Positions 24,408-35,659 of a stretch of 64,000 nt of DNA are shown here, piece after piece; position 1 is the first letter of the stretch, and each line of letters opens with the position of its first letter. The notes beneath the pieces were generated by a model. That model was not told where the DNA came from. It saw nothing but the letters and a program-made list of their open reading frames with translations, and searched no databases. The translations under genes were made by a program, and so were the position numbers. This DNA comes from Cryptomeria japonica (taxonomy: Eukaryota; Streptophyta; Pinopsida; Cupressales; Cupressaceae). The stretch covers positions 39,547,140 through 39,611,139 of the forward strand of contig NC_081411.1 in NCBI RefSeq assembly GCF_030272615.1, in the 5' to 3' direction.

Positions 24408-25853
24408 TTATCTGAGATATTCAAAAGTCTCTTTAGGCAAAGGCTTAGTAAAAATATCTGCAATCAGCTCTTTAGTGTTCACATAAACCAATTTCACTTC
24501 TTTTGCTTCAACATTCTCTTTTAGAAAGTTTAATTTGATAGAAACATGTTTAGTTTTTGAGTGAAGTACTGGATTCTTAGATATATCAATTGCTTCCATA
24601 TTATCACAGTAAATTGTTATAGGTTCCTTGCATTTTACCTTTATGTCCTTCAACATTTTCTTAATCCATAATACCTATGTGCAATTGGTTGCTACTGCAA
24701 CATATTTTGATTCTGCTGTTGATAAAGATGTGCAACTTTATTTCTTGCTCAACCAAGAAATTAGTCTGCTACCAAGAAAAAATGCTCCATCGGTGGTGCT
24801 TTTTTTGTCATCTACATCTCCTGCCCAATTTGCATCTGTGTATGCACACAAATCAAATTTTTCATATGTGGGATACCATAAGCCAAGATTTGTAGTGCCT
24901 TGTACACACTGGAAAATCCTTTTTACTACTGATTGATGATTTTCTTTAGGATTACTTTGAAATCTTGAAACAATACATACTCCATTCATAATATTAGGTC
25001 TTGTTTGTGTCAAATATAGTAAACGTCCTATCATAGACTTGTATCTAGTTGGATTAACAGGTGCTGATTAATCCTTCAATGATAATTTATCAGTTGTAGT
25101 CATAGGTGTGCTTACCGGTTTAGAGTTTTCCATGCCAAATTTATTTAGTAATTCCTTCAAATACTTAGATTGACTCTAGAATATACCTTTATCAGTCTGT
25201 GAAAACTGCAATCCTAAAAAAGAATTTTATCTCCCCAATCATAGACATTTCAAATTCTTCCTGCATCTTTTTAGAAAAGTCTTTACATAATCCATCTTCT
25301 CCTCCAAAGATTATATCATCAAAAAAACTTCTATAACCAAGATGTCATCATTAGTCACTTTGTAATATAAGTTGTTGTCAACATTCCCTTTAGTGAAACT
25401 AATCTTCAAAAGATATTTATCCAATCTAGCATACCAAGCTCTAGGACCTTGCTTTAGCCCATACAAAGCTTTCCTAACTTTGTCATATGTCAATGAAAAT
25501 CCATCAAGTTGTTCAATATAAACTTCTTCTTCAAGATCACCATTCAGAAATGCACATTTAATATCCATTTGATATGCTTTGTAGTTCTTGTGTGCTGCAA
25601 AAGCCAAGAATAATCTAACTACCTCAATTCTAGCTACCAGTACAAAGGTTTCATTATAGTCAACTGCTTCTTTCTATGAATATCCCTTACACACTAGTCT
25701 TGATTTATTTTTGATTATCTTATCATCTTCATTAAGTTTGTTTTTGAATACCCATTTAGTTCCAATTACATTTTTGTCTTTAGGCCGGGGAACTAATTTC
25801 CACATGTTATTCTTGTCACATTGTTCCAATTCATCTTCCATAGCTTTAATCTA
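24408..25853 (-). pseudogene. Copia-3 reverse transcriptase and RNase H
   Basis: RT starts near 25853 with the copia motif [18 protein letters not shown]. It continues [20 protein letters not shown] and [21 protein letters not shown] one-base loss near 25311 shifts the frame exactly before the catalytic F/YVDD motif, which is readable only in the next frame. RNase H follows as LLYLTQTRPNIM, YTDANWAGDVDDKKSTTDGA, IYCDNMEAIDISKNPV and TKHVSIKLNFLKE, and ends IFTKPLPKETFEYL. Several stops lie in between. Domain order is the copia order, with RT-RH after integrase. Confidence 0.87.
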
Positions 25854-26161
25854 GTGTTTATCTTCACATGCCTCATTAAGTGATGCTGGTTCAATTTGAG
25901 AAATAAGACATACCTCTTCATTTGCCAGTCTTCCTCTAGTCATAACACCTTGATACTTGTTCCCAATTATCCAATCTTCAGAGTGGTTCAATCTTACATA
26001 TCGGGGTGTCTTTGCCTGTTGTTGTTCCTCAGTTACTGTGGAATTTTCAGATGATGTCAGTGTGACTGGATCACCATTCTGTACTAGTGTACTCTTTGTA
26101 GGTTCATTTGATATTTGTCTGTTGCTAGTTCAGAGTCCATGTACCTTGAATTTCCTTTAAA

Positions 26162-27397
26162 CTATTCACCAATTTTCACATTTGCACTCTCAACAATTTT
26201 CTGCAATCTCATGTTAAAACGTCTATATGCCTTTCTTTTAGATGAATAACCAAGAAATTTTCCAATATACTCATCTCTTCTAATATAGCATTTACTTCCA
26301 AAAATTCTGAAATATTTAAGAGTAGGAGTATTAGCAAACAATAGTTCATGAGGGGTCTTATCAGTTTCACCTTTGATGTGAACTTTGTTGAATGTGTAAA
26401 CTGCTGTACTCACTATTTCTCTCCAATATACATGAGGTAGATTTGCTTCTGATAACATACTTCTAGCTGCATCCAAAATAGTTTTGTTTTTCCTTTCCAT
26501 AACTCCATTCTGCTGGGGTGTCTAGGGTGTTGATAACTGTCTTCTGATTCCATTCACTTCACAGAATGTATTAAATTCCTTAGATGTGAATTCACCTCCT
26601 TGATCTGATCTTAGACATTTGATTTTCTTACCAGTTTCATTCTCTACCATCACCTTGAATAGCTTGAATTTCCCGAGTGCTTCTGATTTCTCCCTGAGAA
26701 AAGTAACCCAACACATTCTAGAATAGTCATCAATGATTAGCATAAAATACCTATCTCCTTGAAGACTTCTAGTTCTTGCTGGACCACATAAATTAGTATG
26801 AATTAAGTCAAGAACATTATTGGATTTTTCTGGAATACTCTTAAAAGATGCTCTGACTTGTTTTCCAAATTGACATTCCTTACATACCGGATTGTGAGGT
26901 TTAACAATCTTTTGTAAATCCCTTACTACCTTAGTTGTACTGATTTTCATAATGCAATCAAAATTTACATGACAAAGTCTCTTATGCCATAACCAACTTT
27001 CATCAATATGTGCAATCAAGCATGTCTTTTCACAGTTATTCAAATGAAAAATATTACCTCTAGTCTAATTACCAGTTGCAATTTCCAAACCAGTTTTGTT
27101 CATGATTTTGCATTTTCCATTGTTGAATTGTAACTGAAATCCTTTTTAAACTAATTGACCAACACTCAAAATATTATGCTTCAAGCCTTCAATATAGTAA
27201 ACATTATTAGTATTGTGCTTACCATCAAAATATATAGTGCCTTTTCCTTTGATTAAAAAAGCTTTATCATCTCCAAATCTAACTAGACCTCCATTGTATT
27301 CCTGAAAGGTTAAGAATTTACTTTTATCACCAGACATATGATGTGAACATCTTGAATCAATGATCCATTCATCCTTATCTTGAATTCTAGCTACCAA
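26162..27397 (-). pseudogene. Copia-3 protease and integrase
   Basis: The protease motif reads WIIDSRCSHHM, with the usual DSG changed to DSR. The GAG-pre-integrase and HHCC finger follow (WLWHKRLCHVNFDCI, then CKECQ). In the integrase core the first catalytic Asp is Asn (LIHTNLCGP). The second is intact (RSDQGGEFTSKEF), and the Glu is intact in QNGVMERKNK, after an in-frame stop near 26520. The C-terminal part reads YFRIFGSKCYI, then FLGYSSKRKAY. Both enzymes would be inactive. Confidence 0.87.
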
Positions 27398-27400
27398 GGC

Positions 27401-28487
27401 CTACTCTACCAGTTGAATAGTAGGTGTCGGTTGATCTTCTGTTATAGCAACAAAAACCCATCCATTGTCTATCGGCTCCTCATCAGAATCATCAGTGACT
27501 CCTTCATCAGCAAGGTAACAAGATTTTTGTCTATTCTTCTTAAATCTGTATCTTTGATATTCAGGGTTAGGCTTGTATGTTCTTTTAGCTTCTTCTTTCA
27601 ATCTTGTATGTCTATCAGGATACCTAGATGCCATGTGACCAATCTTATTGCAGTTAAAACATTTAAAGGGTGCTTTAACTTCGTACTTACTTCCAACTAG
27701 ACCTTTAGGCATTTTCCTTGCAAATAGTTCTTCAAGTTCTTCCAGTTCTTCATTTTCTCTCTCGCTTTCTTCAAGTTCTCTTGCATAAAAGGCTTTCCAA
27801 TCAGATTTATCAAATGATAATGATGAAGCAGATGATGATTCCTTGAAATCTAAATCTGTCTTTATAGTAGCAATAGGACCAAATTCCTCAAGTTCAAAAG
27901 CTGAAAGTTTTCCAACCAAAGTGTCTCTAGTTATTGATGTATTGGGCATTGTTCTCAATTCATTTATAGTAGTTACTTTCATTTTATATGTCGGTGGAAA
28001 TCCTCTTAAAACTTTTAAAACAATTTCATCTTCACTTAAGGTTCCTCCACAACATTGTATACCCAAAACAAATTCATTTACTATTTCCATAAAAGCAAAA
28101 ATCCTTTCATCTTCTTCCATTTTTTAGATTTTCATACCTAACTTGGAAGCATTCAAGTTTTGCAATTGTAACTATGGAATCTCCTTCATTCAATGTTTCC
28201 AATTTGTCCCAAATAGCTTTAGTAGTAGATCTATCTGATAATCCCATGATTTGCTGATCTGATAATGCACTCAAAAGTGCTTCTCTTGCTTTGCAATCAT
28301 TTTCTTCATCTTTACCCAAAGTAGGTGGATTGGGTTGACCTTGACTAGGAGCAACATAACCATTCTTTGTAACCTTCCATATATCTTTTCCAATGCAATT
28401 CAAATGTGTCTCAATCCTAATCTTCCATATGCCATAGTGAGTTCCATCAAGTTTAGGGTTGTCCTTCCTGAAATAGTCAGAAGACAT
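27401..28487 (-). pseudogene. Copia-3 gag
   Basis: The ATG at 28487 lies 58 bp inside the 5' LTR and opens MSSDYFRKDNPKLDGTHYGI. A stop near 28107 and a frame change lead into the second part (MEEDERIFAFMEIVNEFVLG). The middle has LSEDEIVLKVLRGFPPTYKM, then an acidic coiled-coil-like segment rich in Glu. The zinc knuckle CFNCNKIGHMASRYPD has lost its last cysteine (Tyr). A basic stretch and an acidic tail end at the stop at 27401-27403, directly before protease. Confidence 0.88.
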
Positions 28488-28529
28488 TGGATCTCCTCAA
28501 GTTGTTAAACTTCTGCAAAAAGAGGACTA

Positions 28530-28542
28530 GGCTCTCATACCA
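28530..28542 (-). other. Copia-3 primer-binding site
   Basis: On the minus strand it reads TGGTATGAGAGCC, one change from the usual initiator-Met primer complement, 2 bp from the 5' LTR. Confidence 0.85.
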
Positions 28543-28544
28543 AT

Positions 28545-29606
28545 TGTTAGGTCCCAGAGACAATTGAGAGGGGGGTGAATCAGTTGTCAAATAAATTCAA
28601 ACCAAAATCAACTTAACCAAAACTTAATGCTTAATACTGATAAACCAAACTTTATGTGGGTAGATAGTTTATCAGTTAATTACAGTACCGATAAAGATTA
28701 ATGCATGAAATAGAAAGACAATAACATCCATAGCACATAACACAAATATTTGTATGTGGAAACCCTATAAGAGGAAAAACCGCGGTGGGAAAACTTACCC
28801 ACAATCAGATGATACTATTGCAGATAGTATGTGTGTACAATATGGAGTCTGCACATGCAGAAAGGCCAACTGCCTAGAGCTCACTGCTCAATCACAAAAT
28901 GGGAGTCACACTGACTACAATTGGATGGTTAAATCCAATGATAATGTACTGCTCAAAATAACATCTTCATATGCTGGATTCAGTACTGGTTTAGCTCTGA
29001 TATACCTTCTTCAAATCTTCCTTCAATCTTGAATGATGTCTGCGTGTATAGCTCTTCTTATATTCACATAAACCTTATTACAATCCTTTTTCCAATCCAA
29101 TCCTATCTTATCCTATATCAATCTCACAAATGAGATCTTACATTTTTACCATAACCGAAGACCAATTGAGTAGGTCGGCTCACTAAAATATTTTACAATA
29201 AAATCAATTACAAATGAATCAATATCTGATGCGTGATGTCAGCTCAATGCATTTACAATAATAACAAATCATCTTCATGATGTGCCATGTTGATCTAGAA
29301 TAGATATGCTTGCGGGTGCATAACCTGAACCTATTTGTCGTTAATAGTGAATATGCAAACTTGATCAAATCAATGAACAAATCATCAAAACAAAGTGTCC
29401 AAACAATGTCTTCGACATAATCAAGTATTCTTGAAGTCATTCCAAGTGTCGGTGAACAATATAACCTGCCAATGAACTAAATACCAGTGACAGTGCATAA
29501 GTCAATGACTTGTTGGTGAACATAACCAAATCCCCAAGTGCTGATAAGCATTGACAAGTGTTGACATAAATGACAAAACCATATCAACATATCCAAAATA
29601 CCAACA
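28545..29606 (-). repeat. Copia-3 5' LTR
   Basis: 1062 bp, closely matching 22953-24018 over its length. The right end, ataccaaca, is followed by the duplication tattg. Confidence 0.93.
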
Positions 29607-31033
29607 TATTGTAATGCCAAATTTTGTATAAAAGCCCATGAGATGATTTGTATATTAAAATGGCGATGAGTTGAATTGCACATATTATAATGCCAAATTT
29701 TGTATAAAATCCCATGAGATGATTTGTAAGACATTTTACTATATAATCAAATAACCAAGAGCTTATTTGACCATATTTAGTGGCAATGTTTGAATAATAT
29801 GTGACAATGTTTTGTGACTATTTTGTGTGTCAATGTTTTGTGACTATGTTTTGAGTATATGTGATGTGTCCCTGGTCAATCATGAGCATTATTGATTCTT
29901 TTATGATCATGGAGAATTATTTGAGTCATTATTGGGTCATAGGGGTCATAGATTAAGAGTAGATACAATTTGAGCAAAATTTGTCATTGTTGTCAAAAAA
30001 ATTGTCAAAAAAGTTGTTAAGCAACTTGTACATTGCGTCAGTACGGTATGACTCTCGACGTTCTAGCACTTTGGGATGCATGATAGGGGAATGCCTAGTG
30101 TAAACCTACCCACCCAGATGTGCTCATGATGTTGGTTTGTGTACACGACGAACAAAATCAATTCTAGCATATCTCGCAACTTTGCATTGCATGCAACTGA
30201 CGGTTTTTGCAGCAGTTGAAAAAATGCTACCAATTGAAAATGGCTCCGACTCATAAAAAACTGAGATAGGCCATTATAGAGGAGCCTCACGTGACCCAAC
30301 GGGTTCAAATGGATATACCATATGTGCCCTGGATTTGAAGAAAAAGTTCATCAAATTTTGACAGTTTTTTGGACTCAGGGCACTTGAGAGATCGCACTAG
30401 TACGGTATGACTCTCGACGTTCTGACACTTTGGGATGCATGACAGGGGCATGCCTAGCATAAACTTTCCCACCTATACGCGCTTGCAATTTTGGTTTGTG
30501 TACACGACAAACAAAATCTAACCATTGTGAGAGTGAGGGTGCTCTCGCACCAAACACATATTGTTGTTTATATTCATATTGTTGATTACATATGCAAATA
30601 TTCATTTAAATTTATAAAAGGAAAGCCACAAAATACAACGAATACACAATAATGAATTGGATACAAGGAGTTTTGTAGGGTTCATTCAACCTTTAGAAAT
30701 TTTATCAAATCATATTCCACGATTGCAATGTTTTATATCATATATTTTTGTTGTTTATATTCATATTGTTGATTACATATGAAAATATTCATTTAAATAT
30801 ATAAAAGAACAACCACAAAATACAACGAATACAAAATAATGAACTTAATACACATTTATTGGATTGAATATCGATATTTATATATATATATATATAAAAA
30901 GGTATGCCTGTCAAGTCAATACAAGTATTACAAAAATGTGGCATATGCCACGTCCAAATCGATATACAATAAAAATGTAGAATATATCTACATGTATTGG
31001 TCATTCTATGACCAAAACTAACACTATATGATC
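29607..31033. repeat. Central spacer of DNA-1 with two pairs of direct repeats
   Basis: No coding sequence is supported. The tandem array broken by Copia-3 resumes at 29612-29730. A unit of about 120 bp containing tacggtatgactctcgacgt starts at 30042 and again at 30401. A second unit of about 103 bp, beginning ttgttgtttatattcatatt, starts near 30551 and again near 30748. The spacer separates the 3' ends of the two convergent genes. Confidence 0.75.
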
Positions 31034-33556
31034 CTAAACTTGTGGTGGATCATCAAAATCAAGCCTCTTTGATGTAGTATGTGGCTCTGTAGATGGCTGC
31101 AAAACCATAATTGAAAAGCCAAGTTAGAATTCTTTTGTAGAAAATAGTTCACAATTAACAACAGAACTATGCATTTAACTTTAATTCCTTTGCAATTTAA
31201 ATGTAGATTACCTGATCGGCTTATCTAGGAGCTAATGGCTTTGCTCTCCTCTCCTTGTCACTCTTAGGAGTTTTCTTGAAGACATACTTAAATGGATCCA
31301 CGTTATGGTTGTACCGTGAAAGGGTCTATTGTAGATTAAATGTACAATTAATACAATGTACTAACATAAATATATAAAAATAACTTAAAATCTATAATAT
31401 AGAGAACAATGACGTACTTGTGCCTGAGATGCTTCTCCAATGGACTAAGGATGGCTCACCATCAATGTAGAAACTGTTGCTATTACCTATACAAAAAATG
31501 TTCAAAGATTAAATACAATTAATTTTACATATCAATTAAAAGTGTACCAGATCCTGAGATGTTTCTCCAATGCAAGGAGGAGGGTTCGCCATTGATGAAA
31601 TAGGTATGGATATTTCCTGTATGAAAAAATTATAAGATTATAATATATCACAAGTTCACATGTACGCATGCATATAATCATGAAATCAAGAAAATAAAGT
31701 AGAGATACATACCTCTGCCCTCTCTTGATCCACGGGTGAATTAGGTGCATTCAACAAATCCACATAGCTCAATGGCCACTGTACATGTAAAATAGATAAA
31801 AAACACTAATCAATCTACAAACCCCAACTAATACTTGATTTCAACATTTTCAAACAATTGTACAACTAAAAATGTGTTCAATTACCTTCTTCCCACGTTT
31901 TGGCGTCTTCGAGGAATTATTTTTCTTAGGACGAGCCCTAGATGCAGAGGGGGTACCCTAAAAAAAATAAATTAACATGAGATATTAGTACAAATAATAA
32001 ATTAAACATAATTTTAAAAATCTAAAATGAAATGACTTGCATATTCCATCAAAACAATACATAAAAAGGGTTGTACAAAATATGATACCGTATAGCCTTG
32101 TAGGCCAAAACCGATCGCTAAGGGCATGATGTCATCAATCTGGGACATTTCGTCCCCTGTCAACAACTACAAACTAGGAATTGGACCAAGCATTAAATAT
32201 AGTTAGTATATCTTGTATTTTTTTGTATACCTTAGGCATCAAAGTTGTAGCTATAGTAACTGGGAGAGGAGTATGGGATATCGCTATTGCACCCTGAAAT
32301 GCATATTGTTTATCTCAATTTAAATCGATGTATAAATGGAAATTCATTTATATAATTACAAATTGAAAGTGACCAATAAATAAAATGCTATGAATTCAAA
32401 TCAACACACCTGTGTCTATGGATCATGGGCAAACCCCATGCCTATCAACTCATTTCTCATTGCGAAATCCTCAACCATGTGGGCCTAACATCTACTCCCA
32501 CAAATCATGCATAAATGAGATGAGGATCCATTTGCACTAGCTGCATCATCCATCCCCGAGCATATCCCTGAGCAACTGACACACATATGTTGGATGGGCT
32601 CTTTGTCACTACCTAATGGCTCATCATCCAATACAATAGGGTGTGCTAATGACGTCCCATGCTGGATGATGGCACCAATCAATGTTGTGGCCACTTGAAG
32701 AGTCTATAGCTCCATCAACTCTTTCAGCTCTACTGGGACAACCTGATGCACCTTGGGTTTGGGTGCTAGGGGGTAGCGACTCTCTGCGGGTATCCACCTA
32801 CGAGCTCTAGGTCTATCTTGGGCGGAGCCACCACCTCTACCATGGAACTCTCTCACGTCAAAATAGTTTGGGTGCACATTGAGCACAAAATCACAATATA
32901 CTTTTCTCAAAAAATATAATGGTGCCTCATAATTATTACAAGGTGGATCATCAAAGACCATCCACCACCTCTGCCAAAAAATATTCTTCATCTACACATT
33001 GGTACACCAATGTATGGGAAACCTCTTTGCATTAAGAGGTAATGACTGGCCAGTTTTGGGATCAACGAAAAGGGCACATATTTGTTGTTTAGTAATATTT
33101 TGTTTTTTACTCCATCATATGATAGCCCATCGGCATAGAATTGATGACACCTATCCCTAAAGCTTCTGCATTTGGTAATTTGTGTGGAAACAACTATGGT
33201 ACCACTAGCTAATGTTTCTAGGCTAGTGCCGAGGGATTGATGATGCTCAAATTTAGAAGTTTTCAATTTAACAATCAGTCTATTGATTTTAGATGTATTT
33301 TGTCCTAACTGATTAATTAATTTCTCCTATGTTTCGGGTGTGCAGTCAAAAGGAGGAACTGCGGGTTGTTCTTGTGTGTTTTTAGGAGGTGCATTTGGTT
33401 GTTCTTGTGGGTTTTCAGGAGGTGCATTTGGTTGTTCTTGTTCTGGATTAGAAGAATCTAGTTTTTGAAACAAAAAATGAAATTAAATTCAAAATATAAA
33501 ACAAATTGAACAAATGGGAAAGAAACAAAAATAAAGAAAAACTAACCTGGATCCAT
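31034..33556 (-). pseudogene. DNA-1 second gene: ten-exon ORF of unknown function, broken
   Basis: Predicted exons on the minus strand: 33547-33556 (ATG at 33556), 32410-33457, 32231-32293, 32089-32166, 31886-31957, 31713-31778, 31548-31616, 31418-31486, 31212-31325 and 31034-31096. Each intron has GT-AG ends, and exons 3-10 all join in phase 0, for about 550 codons in total. The N-terminus is Pro/Gln/Asn-rich with a repeated PNAPPxNxQEQ unit. Then comes a helical segment (LINQLGQNTSKINRLIVKLK) and a region with FHGRGGGSAQDRPRARR. A C-X2-C pair of motifs follows (CVSCSGIC, then CMICGSRC). Exon 5 is basic (KTPKRGKK), NLS-like. Stops and one frameshift near 32995 break it. I recognise no family; an accessory transposition protein is inferred from position. 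Confidence 0.6.
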
Positions 33557-33684
33557 AGCTTGGAGAACAAATCTAGCACCCCATGCGTGCTATAGGAGAG
33601 GAAATGAAAAAAAAATGAAGTAAAAAATGCACTATTCACGGGTAAATGAGACCTAGTTTTTTTTAAAAACTTTTTTAGCCCGGC

Positions 33685-33889
33685 ACCGCGTACGCGGTTA
33701 TATTTGGATTATTAGCGCATACGTGCTCATTTTCCTATGAGAAGCGCATACACACTCATTTTCCTAGGTGTAGCGCGTACGCACTCATTTTCCTAAAAGC
33801 AGGGCATACGCGCTATCTTCTCTAGGCTCGGGAAGAACAAACCTAAGAGCATATGCGAGAATTCAAATTTTAAAACTGCGTACATGCTG
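33685..33889. repeat. Right subterminal array of 14-bp palindromes, 29-bp period
   Basis: Cores start at 33685, 33714, 33743, 33772 and 33801, each exactly 29 bp apart. The first, ACCGCGTACGCGGT, is a perfect palindrome; the others follow AGCGCrTACGCrCT. The middle units share the spacer tcattttcctan. Two weaker cores start near 33847 and 33876, again 29 bp apart. The array lies just upstream of the second gene's start and close to the right end of DNA-1. Protein binding is inferred from symmetry and phasing. Confidence 0.8.
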
Positions 33890-33947
33890 CTTGTTTTTCC
33901 ATTTTTTTTTGAGTGGTTTCCACTTTTCTGACCACCATCTTTGTGCA

Positions 33948-34020
33948 TATACCCTATATTTGGGTTGAAATTAATTGACAACTGATTCACCCCCCCTCTC
34001 AGTTGCCTCTGGGTCCTAAT
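33948..34020 (+). repeat. 3' terminal scrap of a copia LTR
   Basis: About 70 bp matching the end of the Copia-1/3/4 family LTR (ttgaaattaattgacaactg, then the cccccc tract and gcctctgggtcctaata). No primer-binding site follows, so it is a deletion remnant, not a functional LTR. Confidence 0.75.
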
Positions 34021-34559
34021 AGAACTAGCACTTAAAAGAAATGATGTTGAAAGATTGAAGAATATGAAGCAAGATGAGATGACTTCTACCAAATTTGAGC
34101 TGAGATCTACAAAGGAATTCATCCTTACTCTGCAAGAGAGTTTGTCATCTACACAAGTCAAAAGGAAAAAACTCTTACAAAATCAGGATGATGAAGAGAA
34201 AAATTCTCTAAGGGAACTATGCCAGAAGATAAGTAAGGAAAATGGTGTGATAAACTATAAAATGCAAACCCTAACCATGAGGATGTCCAAGGAGATTGAA
34301 GACTGGAAGAAGAATGAAGAAAATCATGCCAAATCTCTGAAAGATAGATCTGAAGAATGCATTAGGTTGGCACATAGCTATCTTTTTGTATTTTAAATGA
34401 CATTTGCATCCACTCCTGCCCTGATAGACATTTATACCCCTACTATCATTGATGTTAAGGATTGTTCTTGGTTTGTATTCAATAAATTCCTTAAAATTGA
34501 GAAACTTGATGATTATGTGGCAGCATTCTCTAGGGTTCCTCATGGAGTCTTATAATATG
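34021..34559 (+). pseudogene. Unrecognised coiled-coil ORF relic, left half (split by Copia-4)
   Basis: The frame gives a charged, coiled-coil-like protein: NVIDYKMQ-type heptads with KNMKQDEMTSTKFELRSTKE, LQESLSSTQVKRKK and MSKEIEDWKKNEENHAKSLK. A stop lies near 34395. Then comes CSWFVFNKFLKIEKLDDYVA and SRVPHGVL, ending at the Copia-4 insertion. The right half resumes at 41332 in the same frame. I do not recognise the family. It resembles an accessory ORF of a large non-autonomous LTR element, since a polypurine tract and a 3' LTR follow at 43055-43964. Confidence 0.5.
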
Positions 34560-34564
34560 TTGAG

Positions 34565-35659
34565 TGATAGGAACTGGAAGGCACCTGAGTGGGGGGGGTG
34601 AATCAGTTGTTAATGAATTTCAACCCAATTATAACTTAATAAAACTTAATACTTAATACCAGTAAACCAAACTTAATGTTGGTTATAGATTAACAGTTAA
34701 TATCAATACCGGTGAAAGTTAATGCACGAAACAGAAAGAGAAATAATATCCACAACACAAAGCACAAAGATTTTATCGTGGAAACCTTGTAAGGGGAAAA
34801 TCCACAGTGGGAAAAATTACCCACAATCAGATGATACTATTGCAGATAGTATGTGTATACAAATGGGGTTTGCACATGCAGAAAGGCCAACCTCCTAGAG
34901 CATACTGCTCAAATGGGAGTCGCAATGACTACAGTAGGATGCTTAAATCCTAGAATAATGTACTACTCAAAATAGAATCTTCAATGCTGGATTCGGTACC
35001 AGTTAAGCTCTGATAAACACCTTAAAACCTTCCTTGAAACTTCTCTATGGTCTTCTCATATGATCTTCAATATTTGCACATACCATGTTACAATACCATA
35101 CCATAACCTTACATACAATATTCCATGTTTTATCTCACAAATGAGATCTTACATATATACAAAACCTAAGACCAATTGTGTAGGTTGTCTCACTAATAAT
35201 ATTACAATATAATCAATTGCAAATAAGTCTGGATGCAATACAACATGTCGGCTCAATACATTTACAACAATATCTAATCAATAAATCATCTGCATAATGT
35301 GTCATGCTGATTTGGAATAGATAATGCATACCGGTCCATAACCTAGACCAATCTGCCAATAACCACAAATATGTCAATTTGATTAGACCAATAACCAAAA
35401 CACCAAAACCAAGTATCCAAACCATGTCTTGGACATAATAAAGTGATCTCCAAATGATAGCAAGTCATCATCAGTGCTGGTGCCGGTGAACAATATACCT
35501 GTGACTATACATAAGTCACCGAAGTTGCCAATGAACATAATGTGTCAGTTTAGCAGTAAACCAATATAACCATAGTGCCAAATCAACAATGTAGATCTCC
35601 AGAAGGATAAGTGTTGACATCAATGACAAAAATAATGCAACACATTGATAATACCAACA
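34565..35659 (-). repeat. Copia-4 3' LTR
   Basis: 1095 bp, tgataggaact to ataccaaca on the plus strand. It is followed at 35660-35672 by the polypurine tract, read as atctccccctttg. Confidence 0.93.

Larger units (their letters stand above)
22953..29606 (-). mobile_element. Copia-3: full-length Ty1/copia retrotransposon inside DNA-1
   Basis: Both LTRs, primer-binding site, polypurine tract and all coding domains are present on the minus strand. The target-site duplication tattg is perfect (22948-22952 and 29607-29611). Removing the element restores the tandem array of DNA-1. All coding parts carry stops or frameshifts. It belongs to the same family as Copia-1 and Copia-4. Confidence 0.95.
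19507..33947. mobile_element. DNA-1: two-gene DNA-transposon-like unit with palindromic subterminal repeats
   Basis: The left limit is the break in Copia-2 coding. The right limit, about 33947, is where a copia LTR scrap begins and is approximate. Without the nested Copia-3 it is about 7.8 kb. It carries a plus-strand transposase relic (19815-22661) and a convergent minus-strand ten-exon gene (31034-33556), separated by a repeat-rich spacer. Palindromes of the type AGCGCGTACGCGCT lie close to both ends: two at 19538-19574 and seven at 33685-33889. They occur nowhere else I noticed. That shared motif is the main reason to treat both halves as one element. I found no clear terminal inverted repeats. 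Confidence 0.6.

Noticed and set aside
23241-29032. Plus-strand frames at 23241-23444 and 28754-29032 with almost the same protein
   Set aside because: They are the same segment of the two Copia-3 LTRs, so the similarity reflects the repeat and not a gene pair.
33685-33889. A CRISPR-like array
   Set aside because: The repeats are short palindromes with near-identical spacers in a plant transposon; there are no unique spacers and no Cas genes.
19507-33947. Terminal inverted repeats at the ends of DNA-1
   Set aside because: The left palindromic region matches the right one in direct orientation about as well as inverted, because the motif is palindromic. No longer inverted match at the edges could be found by eye.
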